From Malaciobacter pacificus (GTDB taxonomy: Bacteria > Campylobacterota > Campylobacteria > Campylobacterales > Arcobacteraceae): a stretch of 64,000 bases of DNA. The stretch spans positions 1,984,001 through 2,048,000 of the forward strand of contig NZ_CP035928.1 of NCBI RefSeq assembly GCF_004214795.1, written 5' to 3'. The first letter of the stretch is position 1. The number at the start of each line of letters is the position of its first letter. Positions 32,874-41,626 of this stretch are shown here, in pieces. Under the pieces are notes generated by a model. It was not told the DNA's origin. It did not search any database and saw only the letters and a program-made list of their open reading frames with translations. Position numbers and translations under genes: made by a program.

Positions 32874-33542
32874 TTAGAAAGTTACCAAACTATATGATGC
32901 TGAATGTATAATATTTAAAAAATTCTCTCTATTTATTGTCTTAGCTCCAAGACTTTTCAAGTGTGTAGTAGGTATTTGACAATCAATTAATCTAAAATTT
33001 TTCTTTTTCAATCGTTGAACTAAATGATATAAAGCTACTTTTGATGAATCATTTACTTTAGAAAACATTGACTCACCACAAAAGATATCACCAATAACAA
33101 TACCATAACCTCCACCAACTAATTCGCCATCCAAATAAGCTTCAAAAGAGTGAGCAAATCCCATCTTATGAATTTTTGTGTAAGCTTTAATTACTTCATT
33201 ATTAATCCATGTTTTATTTTGCTTATTTCTTTTTATTTTTTGGCATTCAATCATTACTTGAGTAAAGTTTGTATCAAATTTAACTTCAAATATATTTTTA
33301 TTAATGCTTTTTTGTAAAGTTTTAGACACTTTAAATTCATTCAATTCTAAAATTAATCTAGGATTTGGACTCCACCATAAAATAGGGTCATTTTCATTGT
33401 ACCAAGGGAAAATTCCATTTCTATATGCAGTTATGATTCTATTTGGGTCTAAATCCCCACCATAAGCTAGTATTCCCTCATCACAGGCAAATTTTGGGTC
33501 AGGAAAAATATGAGAATATTTATTTAAAGGAAATATATTCAA
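32874..33542 (-). CDS. aat: Leucyl/phenylalanyl-tRNA-protein transferase
   Basis: Adds Leu or Phe to proteins with N-terminal Lys or Arg for ClpS recognition. The 222-residue protein shows GILAYGGDLDPNRIITAYRNGIFPWYNENDPILWWSPNPR, AYLDGELVGGGYGI, FCGESMFS and DCQIPTTHLKSLGA, all family hallmarks. clpA and clpS lie upstream on the same strand, with one cytochrome gene between. Confidence 0.97.
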   Translation of the reverse strand: MNIFPLNKYSHIFPDPKFACDEGILAYGGDLDPNRIITAYRNGIFPWYNENDPILWWSPNPRLILELNEFKVSKTLQKSINKNIFEVKFDTNFTQVMIECQKIKRNKQNKTWINNEVIKAYTKIHKMGFAHSFEAYLDGELVGGGYGIVIGDIFCGESMFSKVNDSSKVALYHLVQRLKKKNFRLIDCQIPTTHLKSLGAKTINRENFLNIIHSASYSLVTF

Positions 33543-33581
33543 AACAAACCTTGATGATTTTATTTCGATTATATCGAAGAT

Positions 33582-33611
33582 TTATAAAAAGAGGAAAACC
33601 TCTTTTTATAA
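33582..33611. terminator. Terminator after the cytochrome lipoprotein gene
   Basis: Perfect 13-bp arms TTATAAAAAGAGG and CCTCTTTTTATAA with a 4-base loop, three bases past the stop of the minus-strand gene. The 3' arm is itself U-rich. Confidence 0.75.
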
Positions 33612-33614
33612 TTT

Positions 33615-34310
33615 TTATAGTTTTGAAATAAAATCTGCTAATGCATCAATTTCAGCATCAGATTTTGATGCTACTTGACCTAACATGATACCTTTCATAG
33701 CACCACCATAAGTTCCATTTTTATAACCATTTAAAGCATCAATAATTTTTTGTTTATCCCATCCTGCAATAACTTGAGATTTACCTAATGCTTTCATCTC
33801 TCCTTTTTGACCATGACATGCAGCACACGTTTTATATAATACTTCACCATTTGCACTTGGAGCTTGTGATTGAGTTACTGCTGCAACTGCTGTTTCAGTA
33901 GCTTCTTTAGCAGTTTCTACTTGCTGCGTTGCTGCTTCTTTTACTTCTGTAGCTTTTTGAGTTGTAGATTCAACTACATTTGTAATAGCTTGAGCTGTTG
34001 CTTCTTTAGCTTCATCAATTTTTTTCTCAACTACTTCTTTTGCATCTTGTGCTACAGTTTCAACTGTTGCATTTCCACTCTCTACTGCTTCTTTAGTTTT
34101 TTCAATAACTTCATTAGCAGTCTCTTTAACTACCTCTGCAGTTTTTTCAACTACATTATTTGCTGTTTCAGCAACTTGGTTTTTCGTTTCTTGTGTAGCA
34201 GCTACTTCTTTTACTGCTTCAGTTTTAACTTCTGTTGTAGCATTTTTATCTTCTCCACATCCAGTTAATAAAAATACTGCAACTGCAGAACTTAATATAA
34301 TTTTTTTCAT
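33615..34310 (-). CDS. Lipoprotein cytochrome c with long helical stalk
   Basis: The 231-residue precursor begins with a lipoprotein signal and lipobox (FLLTGC), so it is lipid-anchored in the envelope. Residues 25-150 are a low-complexity helix of Ala, Val, Glu, Lys and Thr, with repeats like VVEKTAEVVKETANEV. The C-terminal class I cytochrome domain has the haem motif CAACH (C162, C165, H166) and Met residues for the sixth ligand. The ATG at 34310 has AAAGGA upstream, and an earlier in-frame start would precede the signal peptide. Its electron partner is unknown. Confidence 0.88.
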   Translation of the reverse strand: MKKIILSSAVAVFLLTGCGEDKNATTEVKTEAVKEVAATQETKNQVAETANNVVEKTAEVVKETANEVIEKTKEAVESGNATVETVAQDAKEVVEKKIDEAKEATAQAITNVVESTTQKATEVKEAATQQVETAKEATETAVAAVTQSQAPSANGEVLYKTCAACHGQKGEMKALGKSQVIAGWDKQKIIDALNGYKNGTYGGAMKGIMLGQVASKSDAEIDALADFISKL

Positions 34311-34405
34311 TGATAATATCCTTTCTATTGAAAAATAATTTTGCATTTTACTTTTATATTACTTAATAGTGCTAATACTTGCTAAAAATTGTATAAAAAT
34401 CGTGC

Positions 34406-36628
34406 TTATGCTTCATAGCTAAACACAAAATCCTCTTTATAATCAATCTTAACTAAACCACCTTTTTTAAGCTTTCCAAATAAAATCTCATCTGTTAATA
34501 CATTTTTAATTTTATCAGAAATAACTCTATTAAGTGGTCTTGCTCCCATCGCTTTATCATATCCAAGCTCTGCTAGTGCATTTTTTGCTTTTGCTGAAAT
34601 CTTAATTTGAATATTTTTATCAACTAATTGAGCTTCTAAATCTTCAATAAACTTACCAGCAACTTGTGACACAATATCTAAACTTAATGAAGCAAATGGA
34701 ACAACTGCATCTAATCTATTTCTAAACTCAGGAGCAAAGAATTTATTAACTGCCTTATTCTCATTTAAAGTGTCATCTTTTGCAAATCCCATAACATTTG
34801 CTTCAGTAGCTCCTAAATTTGAAGTCATAATTAAAATTACATTTTGGAAATCTGCTTTATTCCCACTATTATCAGTTAACTCTGCATTATCCATTACTTG
34901 AAGTAAAATAGACATTAAATCAGGGTGTGCCTTTTCAATCTCATCTAATAATAAAACTGTATGAGGATGTTTTCTAATTGATTCAGTTAATAATCCACCT
35001 TGTTCAAATCCAACATACCCAGCAGGTGCACCAATAAGTCTCGAGATTGTGTGAGCTTCCATATATTCACTCATATCAAATCTTTCAAAATGAATTCCTA
35101 GTTGACTTGATAACTCTTTTGCAACTTCAGTTTTACCAACACCAGTAGGTCCTGTAAAAAGAAAGCTCCCAATTGGTTTTTTATCAAGTCCAAGTCCAGC
35201 TTTATTTCTTTTTATTGATTTAACAATAGTTGTTATTGCTTCATCTTGACCAAATACTCTTCTTTGCATACTTTTTTCTAAAGTTTTAAGAAGTGTAATA
35301 TCAGATTTAGTTGCACTTTTACTTGGAATATGAGCCATTTTTGCAACTGTGTTTTCAATATCTTTTTGAGTAACAGTTATATTAGTAGTTGATTTAGTTT
35401 TAAGTTCAGTTGCTAATAATATCTTCTTAGCAGCTCCAACCTCATCAATTACATCTATTGCACAATCAGGTAAAAATCTATCAGTGATATATTTTTTACT
35501 TAATTCAACCGCTGTTTCAATAGCTTTTTTAGAATATTTTACACCATGATACTCTTCATATTTAGATTTTAACCCTTCTAATATAGTTATACTATCTTCA
35601 ATTGATGGTTCATTTACATCAACTTTAGCAAATCTTCTTGAAAGTGCTTTATCTTTTGAAAAGTCATTCCTAAACTCAGCAAAAGTAGTTGCTCCTATAC
35701 ATCTAAGCTTTCCATTTGCAAGCATTGGTTTTAAAATATTTGAAGCATCCATAGCACTTCCCCCAACACTTCCAGCACCTACGATTGTGTGAATCTCATC
35801 AATAAATAAAATAGAGTTAGGAATTTTAGAAACCTCTTTTAAAAGAGTTTTTAATTTTTTCTCAAAATCACCTCTATATTTAGTCCCTGCAACCATTGAA
35901 CCCATATCAAGTGAAAATACTTTTGCATCAAGTAAAAACTCTGGAACTTTCTCTTCAGCAATTTCTAAAGCTAAACCTTCAGCAATAGCTGTTTTACCAA
36001 CACCTGGTTCACCTACTAATATAGGATTGTTTTTCTTTCTTCGTGAAAGAATTTCAATAACTCTACTAATTTCAGTCTCTCTTCCAATTACAGGATCAAT
36101 ATCACCTTTTTTAGCAAGTGATACTAACTCAGTTGAGTTCTTTTCTAAAACTTTATTTGAATCATCATTTTGATTTTCTATTCCCATTCCATCTTGAACA
36201 TCATTATCTTTATGTGAAATCTCTTCAAGTATATCTACTCTTTGAATTCCAAGCTTATTTAACATATATGCTGCATAAGATTTTTCATCTTTTAATATTG
36301 CTACAAACATATCTTCAACATTTGCATTTGCTCTACCACTTGTTTGAGTATGAGCTACCATATATTCAATTGTTGAAGTTAAAGAAATAGTTTCAACTGG
36401 TTCATCTTCAATATTTTCAGGTAAAACAGGAGTATTTTCATCAATATACTTTTTAATTTCATCAAAAAGTTTATTAGTATCCACACCTAAATCAACAAAC
36501 AGATTTTCTATTGTTTGGTCATGTAGTAGCATTAAAAAAATATGTTCTAAAGTTAAATATTCATGCCGACTACTTTTTGCATAACTAACAGCTTGTGCAA
36601 AAATATTTCTTAATTCTTTACTAATCAT
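34406..36628 (-). CDS. clpA: ATP-dependent Clp protease ATP-binding subunit ClpA
   Basis: Unfoldase that feeds ClpP. The N-domain binds ClpS. D1 has Walker A GEPGVGKTAIAEG and FIDEIHTIVGAG. D2 has GPTGVGKTEVAKEL and LLLDEIEKAHPD. A ClpP-docking loop of the IGF/IGL type appears as VMGF before FFAPEFRNRLDAVV. The 740-residue length fits ClpA rather than ClpB. clpS ends 4 bases upstream. Confidence 0.97.
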   Translation of the reverse strand: MISKELRNIFAQAVSYAKSSRHEYLTLEHIFLMLLHDQTIENLFVDLGVDTNKLFDEIKKYIDENTPVLPENIEDEPVETISLTSTIEYMVAHTQTSGRANANVEDMFVAILKDEKSYAAYMLNKLGIQRVDILEEISHKDNDVQDGMGIENQNDDSNKVLEKNSTELVSLAKKGDIDPVIGRETEISRVIEILSRRKKNNPILVGEPGVGKTAIAEGLALEIAEEKVPEFLLDAKVFSLDMGSMVAGTKYRGDFEKKLKTLLKEVSKIPNSILFIDEIHTIVGAGSVGGSAMDASNILKPMLANGKLRCIGATTFAEFRNDFSKDKALSRRFAKVDVNEPSIEDSITILEGLKSKYEEYHGVKYSKKAIETAVELSKKYITDRFLPDCAIDVIDEVGAAKKILLATELKTKSTTNITVTQKDIENTVAKMAHIPSKSATKSDITLLKTLEKSMQRRVFGQDEAITTIVKSIKRNKAGLGLDKKPIGSFLFTGPTGVGKTEVAKELSSQLGIHFERFDMSEYMEAHTISRLIGAPAGYVGFEQGGLLTESIRKHPHTVLLLDEIEKAHPDLMSILLQVMDNAELTDNSGNKADFQNVILIMTSNLGATEANVMGFAKDDTLNENKAVNKFFAPEFRNRLDAVVPFASLSLDIVSQVAGKFIEDLEAQLVDKNIQIKISAKAKNALAELGYDKAMGARPLNRVISDKIKNVLTDEILFGKLKKGGLVKIDYKEDFVFSYEA

Positions 36629-36632
36629 TTTT

Positions 36633-36932
36633 CTACTCTTCTTCCATAATTGCTTTTAAAGGAAAACCCTTTTCCCTAGCCATTGTTTTAACTTGAGCAA
36701 CTTTAGTTGCAGCAATCTCATAAGTATAAACTCCACATAACTCTTTTCCATTATTATGTATATTCATCATAATTTGTGCTGCTTCATCTAAACTTTTTCT
36801 AAAAACCTTTACTAATACATCTATAACAAAATCCATTGTTGAATAATCATCATTTAATAAAAATACATTATATTTTTTAGGCTCTTGTAATTCTATATCA
36901 TCATTTAACTCTATCTCTATTTCGTTACTCAC
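36633..36932 (-). CDS. clpS: ClpS adaptor of the N-degron pathway
   Basis: A 99-residue adaptor that binds N-terminal Leu, Phe, Trp or Tyr and delivers to ClpAP. The binding pocket motif is FLLNDDYSTMDFV, and the IHNNGKELCGVYTYEIAATK segment holds the pocket His. The acidic N-terminal tail needed for delivery is present. It is co-transcribed with clpA and divergent from bioD. Confidence 0.96.
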   Translation of the reverse strand: MSNEIEIELNDDIELQEPKKYNVFLLNDDYSTMDFVIDVLVKVFRKSLDEAAQIMMNIHNNGKELCGVYTYEIAATKVAQVKTMAREKGFPLKAIMEEE

Positions 36933-37002
36933 ATCAAACCTTTATTATGATAAAATATTATTTAATTTAAAAACATTTATATTATAGCAAAAAAGAGATT
37001 AT

Positions 37003-37635
37003 ATGAAAAAAGATAAAAGCTACTATTTAAACAAATCATTTTTTATAACAGCAACAAATACTGATGTAGGTAAAACTTATGCCTGTGAAAAATTTTTAAG
37101 ATTTTTTCACTCACTTGGATTAAGAGTTGGATATTTTAAACCTTGCGAAACTGGAGTTATTACTAATCCAATAGATGGTTCTAAAATGTTAAACTTAGTA
37201 AAAGAGCTTAATCCCTCTTTTGATGTAACACTTACAGATATTGTTCCATATCAATTTAAACTTCCAGCAGCTCCTTATGTTGCAAAAGGTGAAACAAAAA
37301 TTGATATAGAATTTTTAAAAGAGAAAAAAGCCTTTTTAGAAACTATGTGTGATGTATTAGTTATAGAAGGAGCTGGAGGACTTATGGTTCCTGTAGAAAA
37401 AAATCTATTTATAATTGATTTAATAAAAGAGTTTGAATCAAAAGCTTTTTTAGTAACTCCATCTAAATTAGGATGCATTAATGATACACTACTTTCTATA
37501 GAAGCTTTAAAATCTAGGAATATTGATTTTGAATTTTTTATAAATTTATATGAAGATATTGATAGTTTTGATGAAGTATCAAAACCATTTTTAAAAGAGT
37601 ATTTTGGAAGCTTGAATTTTTTGCAAGATTTATAA
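37003..37635 (+). CDS. bioD: Dethiobiotin synthetase
   Basis: Closes the ureido ring in biotin synthesis, using CO2 and ATP. The P-loop is FITATNTDVGKTYACE, followed by GYFKPCETGV and VIEGAGGLMVPVEKN. At 210 residues the length is normal. No other bio gene is adjacent. It is divergent from clpS with a 70-base gap. Confidence 0.94.
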   Translation: MKKDKSYYLNKSFFITATNTDVGKTYACEKFLRFFHSLGLRVGYFKPCETGVITNPIDGSKMLNLVKELNPSFDVTLTDIVPYQFKLPAAPYVAKGETKIDIEFLKEKKAFLETMCDVLVIEGAGGLMVPVEKNLFIIDLIKEFESKAFLVTPSKLGCINDTLLSIEALKSRNIDFEFFINLYEDIDSFDEVSKPFLKEYFGSLNFLQDL

Positions 37636-37946
37636 AAAATTAGAAAAATTAGAGAGAAATTTCAAAATTTGTAAATTTTTTTCTATCTTTCTTCCTTAAA
37701 AATCACTAGTTTTTTACTACTTTTTACACATTTTTTACACTTCATTTAAGTTTTCTTTCCCTTAAAATAGAACCTAAAGGTACTTTTTGGATTTTAACCT
37801 TAAATTATTTTGCTATTTTTTTTGACATAAAAACAATTCATTTTAATTGCTGTATAACTTTCACAATAGTTTTCAAGTTTAAACTTAAAGTTGAAAATTT
37901 TATGTAAAATAAATATCACAAATTCAAAAAATGAAAGGTAGATAAA
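37636..37946 (+). promoter_or_regulatory. 311-base regulatory interval before the CoA-lyase operon
   Basis: No gene is seen. A TTGACA lies at 37822-37827, but the nearest TATAAC (37853) is 25 bases away, so the promoter is unclear. The end carries nested dyads: AAGTTTAAACTT (37875-37886) inside arms TTTTCAA and TTGAAAA (37870-37897). They lie about 50 bases before the start codon and look like an operator or a leader hairpin. Confidence 0.5.
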
Positions 37947-39077
37947 ATGACTTCTGCAATAGATTTATCTAAATTAACGGCAAATGATGATTTGACTCCA
38001 GTACTTGGCGGTTATTGGCCAGGTATTCAAATCTACTACCCACCGATTAAATTCAACCCATTAGATGGTTCGTATGAAAGTATGGAACAAGCAAAGCTTA
38101 GATTACAAAAGCATGCTTATAAAACAAAAGCACATACAGTTCTATTTGACTTAGAAGATGGATGTAGACAAAAAGCTATGTCTAGAGAGTTATTAATCCA
38201 AGAGTTACCAAAGTTTCCAGAAAGAAATTTCCAAATAGCTGTTAGAATTAACCCATTTAGAACAGAAGAGTACGAAGAAGATTTAAAAATGTTAAAACAA
38301 ATTCACAAATACATTGATGTAATTGTTTTAGCAAAAGCTGGGGAAGTTTACGGTTCTGCAGAAATTAGAGATTTATCTTCATGGTTAGTTTCAATTGGTT
38401 CAAACTTAACAATTCAACCAATCGTTGAGCACCCAAAATCGTTACAAATTGCTGATAGATTAATGGATCACTCAACTGTTAAACATATTGTATTTGGTAT
38501 TCACGATTTTTCAAAAGCAATGGCATATAAAATCACTCCAAAGGGTTGGATTGATGAGTTAGAGACTTTCTTTAATATGTTAACAATGGAAGCAAGAGTT
38601 AAAGGAACTGGGGTTATTGGTGGAGTTGAAGTTATGTTAACACCACACTCATTACCAGATTCTTGTGTTGAGAAAAAAGATATTAGAAGATGGTTAGATT
38701 TACATGGTGATGAAGCTTCAAGAGCTGTTTATTCTCATGCACAAAGAGAGTATGCAATGGGATTAACTGGTAAACAAGTTATTACTCCAAACCATATTAA
38801 TGTATGTAAAGTTGCATTTACTCCATCACCAAATGAAATTGCAAAAGATGTTGCTATCTTAAAAGCTGCATTAGAAGCAGATGCATTATTATCTGGTGCT
38901 ATTAGATATGAAGGTGAGATGTTAGATCCACCAATGTTTGGTAAATCTTTACAAAACTTATTAAGAGCGTATGCTTTAAGAGCATTACCAAAAGAGGATG
39001 AATTATTTGCATTATCTGTATTAAACAAAATGCCAATACATACATTTAAAGAAAACTGGCCATATGGTCAACTGTAA
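37947..39077 (+). CDS. CitE/HpcH-family CoA-ester lyase-like protein, 376 aa
   Basis: A TIM-barrel lyase of the citrate lyase beta/malyl-CoA lyase superfamily. The active-site set is complete: LFDLEDGCR (acidic pair), Arg in VRINPFR, metal Glu in IQPIVEHPKS and metal Asp in FGIHDFSKAM. It is longer than typical CitE (about 290) owing to insertions around 190-260. It probably makes or splits a 3-hydroxyacyl-CoA such as malyl- or methylmalyl-CoA. Malyl-CoA thioesterase activity is also known in this group. First gene of a four-gene operon. Confidence 0.8.
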   Translation: MTSAIDLSKLTANDDLTPVLGGYWPGIQIYYPPIKFNPLDGSYESMEQAKLRLQKHAYKTKAHTVLFDLEDGCRQKAMSRELLIQELPKFPERNFQIAVRINPFRTEEYEEDLKMLKQIHKYIDVIVLAKAGEVYGSAEIRDLSSWLVSIGSNLTIQPIVEHPKSLQIADRLMDHSTVKHIVFGIHDFSKAMAYKITPKGWIDELETFFNMLTMEARVKGTGVIGGVEVMLTPHSLPDSCVEKKDIRRWLDLHGDEASRAVYSHAQREYAMGLTGKQVITPNHINVCKVAFTPSPNEIAKDVAILKAALEADALLSGAIRYEGEMLDPPMFGKSLQNLLRAYALRALPKEDELFALSVLNKMPIHTFKENWPYGQL

Positions 39078-39096
39078 TTTGTAAGGAGATTTTATT

Positions 39097-41616
39097 ATGA
39101 GTGAAAATATTACTATTGAAGTACCTGAATTTTTAAATATTGGTGTCGCTTGTACATCTGCACATGTTGGAACAAAAAATGAAGACAATATTGCAATGGT
39201 TATCGAAGATGACAAATTAGGTACTGATGAGATTACATATAAAGATTTAGCACAAAAATCTGATCAAGTTTGTAATTTCCTTACAGGTCTTGGATTAGAG
39301 CCAAGAGATAGAGTATTAGTTTGTTTAAAAAACTCACTAGCATACCCTATTTCTTTCTTTGGAGCTATTAAAGCAGGTATTATTGCTGTACCTACTTCAA
39401 CTTTATTATCTGGTTCTGAAGTTAAGTACTTAGCAGAAGATTCTCAAGCAAGTGCAATTGTTATGTCTGCAACTATGTATGAAAACTTAGTTCCTTACTT
39501 AGAAAATTGTGATAATTTAAAAACAATTATTGTTGCTGCTTGTGATAATGTTGATGGATTAAAAAAACCAAAAGGTATCAATGTTTATGCTTTAAATGAA
39601 ATTCTTGCAAATACTGATACTACTCCAAATCACTATAAATCTAAATCAGGTGAGCCTGCATATTTAGTTTATACATCTGGAACAACTGGTTATCCAAAGG
39701 GTGTTTTACATTCACATAGGTCACTTGTTGGTAGAACTCCAGCAACTGAGTACTGGTTTGATTTTAAAGAGAATGATAGAATCATGCACTCTGGAAAATT
39801 TAACTGGACATATGTATTAGGTTCAGCACTTATGGATCCATTATACAATGGACACACAGTTATTGCTTATGAAGGTGCAAATGATGCATCAACTTGGATT
39901 GATTTAATTAAAAAACACCAATGTACAATTTTCATTGGAGTTCCAACAATTTATAGACAAATCATCCAAAAAACTGATTTCACTATTAAAGATTGTCCAT
40001 CATTGAGATATTGTATGTCTGCTGGTGAGCATTTATCTGATGAAATGTTAGGTTTATGGAGAGATAGATTTGATCAAGATATCTTTGAAGCAATTGGTAT
40101 GTCTGAGTGTTCTTACTATATTTCACATTCTAAAAACAATCCAATTAGACCTGGAAGTGCAGGATTTGTTCAACCAGGACACACTGTAAAATTACTTGAC
40201 CCTGATACTTTAGAAGAAGTTGAAGATGGAACAGAAGGTATGATTTGTATCGGTGAAGATGATCCAGGTTTATTCTTAGAGTACTGGCAATTAGAAGAGG
40301 AAACTCAAAAAGCTAGACACGACGGATACTTCTTTACAGGTGATTATGCTAAAAAAGATGAAGATGGATATATTTGGTTTATCGGAAGAAAAGATGATAT
40401 TATTAATACATTTGGATTTAGAGTTTCGCCTCATGAAATCGAAAGAGTTGTAAAAACTCACGATGATGTAGCTGATTGTGTTGCATTTGGATTAGAACTT
40501 GGAAAAGATAAAGTAATTGTTGCTATTGCTGTTATTGGACATGAAGAATTATCTCAAGAGAGACTTGATGAAATTCTAGCCTTCTCTCAAGCTAATTTAG
40601 CAAAATATAAAGCACCAAAAGAGATCTTTGGAATGAAAGATTATCCAAGAACTAAAAATGGTAAAGTTTTAAGAAAGCAATTAGTAAAACAATTACATGA
40701 ACAATACCATGCACAAGAAACAGGTGAAGAGATTATTGAGTACAAAGCAAGAAGATCTATGTTATTTGTACCAGCATATAATAAAGCAAATGTATTAAAA
40801 GCAAAATCAGTATTAGCTGATTCTGTTATCTTTGATTTAGAGGCTATTTTACCAGAAAAAAGAGAAGAAGGTAGAGCAACAGTAAAAGAAGTATACAAAG
40901 AAGAAGGTGCAAAATTTGGTGAGTCTGAAAGAGTTCTAAGAATCAATAACTTAGGAAGTGAAGATTTAGCAAAAGATTTAGAATTAGCTAAAGAGATTGA
41001 AGTTGATGCTTTACTATTCTCTAAAATTGAAACTGCAGAGCAAGTTTTAGAAGCAGAGAAATTATTAAATGAAATTAACCCAGCATTGTCTTTAATGATC
41101 ATGATTGAAACACCATTATCAGTTTTAAATATTCAAGAAATCTGTGCAGCATCAGCTAAGGTTGAAGTTGTTGTAGTTGGTTCAAATAAATTAGCTAACA
41201 GACTTCAAATTGATATTAAAAAAGGTTCAAAAGCAATGTTTAACTACCTATCGCAAATTGCGCTTGCTTCTAAAGCATATGGTAAAACTGTAATTGATGG
41301 TCCTCACTTTGATGTTAAAGATGAGTTTGCGTGTGAAGATTCAACTAAAGATGCATTTAACTTAGGATTCGATGGTAAATCACTAATCCACCCAGTTCAA
41401 ATTGAATATATCAATGATATCTTTACTCCAAAACAAGCTGAAGTTGAAATGTTCGAAGGAATGATTAAAGCTTGGGAAGCAGCTAAAAAAGAAGGTAAAG
41501 AAGTTATCATGTACAATGATAAACTTGTTGATGGTTCAAAAATTAAATGGGCGACTAAAATGATTACATTATATGAAACATATAAATCATTAGGTCAAAA
41601 CCTATTTGGTAAATAA
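39097..41616 (+). CDS. AMP-forming acyl-CoA ligase fused to CitE-like domain
   Basis: An 839-residue fusion. Residues 1-545 are an ANL-family ligase: YTSGTTGYPKG (189-202), the hinge GDYAKKDEDGYIWFIGRKDD, and catalytic K523 in RTKNGKVLRK. Residues 552-839 are CitE-like (RSMLFVPAYNKANVLKAK, MIMIETPLS with E671, GKSLIHPVQIEYINDIF). In that domain DLED is DLEA (580-583) and the usual metal Asp of GxxDL is Lys698 (GSNKL), so lyase activity is uncertain. A 2- to 5-carbon acid such as malate, mesaconate, citramalate, acetate or propionate is a plausible substrate. Confidence 0.85.
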   Translation: MSENITIEVPEFLNIGVACTSAHVGTKNEDNIAMVIEDDKLGTDEITYKDLAQKSDQVCNFLTGLGLEPRDRVLVCLKNSLAYPISFFGAIKAGIIAVPTSTLLSGSEVKYLAEDSQASAIVMSATMYENLVPYLENCDNLKTIIVAACDNVDGLKKPKGINVYALNEILANTDTTPNHYKSKSGEPAYLVYTSGTTGYPKGVLHSHRSLVGRTPATEYWFDFKENDRIMHSGKFNWTYVLGSALMDPLYNGHTVIAYEGANDASTWIDLIKKHQCTIFIGVPTIYRQIIQKTDFTIKDCPSLRYCMSAGEHLSDEMLGLWRDRFDQDIFEAIGMSECSYYISHSKNNPIRPGSAGFVQPGHTVKLLDPDTLEEVEDGTEGMICIGEDDPGLFLEYWQLEEETQKARHDGYFFTGDYAKKDEDGYIWFIGRKDDIINTFGFRVSPHEIERVVKTHDDVADCVAFGLELGKDKVIVAIAVIGHEELSQERLDEILAFSQANLAKYKAPKEIFGMKDYPRTKNGKVLRKQLVKQLHEQYHAQETGEEIIEYKARRSMLFVPAYNKANVLKAKSVLADSVIFDLEAILPEKREEGRATVKEVYKEEGAKFGESERVLRINNLGSEDLAKDLELAKEIEVDALLFSKIETAEQVLEAEKLLNEINPALSLMIMIETPLSVLNIQEICAASAKVEVVVVGSNKLANRLQIDIKKGSKAMFNYLSQIALASKAYGKTVIDGPHFDVKDEFACEDSTKDAFNLGFDGKSLIHPVQIEYINDIFTPKQAEVEMFEGMIKAWEAAKKEGKEVIMYNDKLVDGSKIKWATKMITLYETYKSLGQNLFGK

Positions 41617-41626
41617 GGAGACAAAG

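Noticed and set aside
33870-34268. A 132-codon plus-strand frame rich in Cys, Phe and Ser
   Set aside because: It is the antisense shadow of the repetitive stalk of the cytochrome lipoprotein, and its composition is explained by that repeat.
37822-37858. TTGACA and TATAAC as promoter of the CoA-lyase operon
   Set aside because: The spacing of 25 bases is too long for a sigma-70 promoter.
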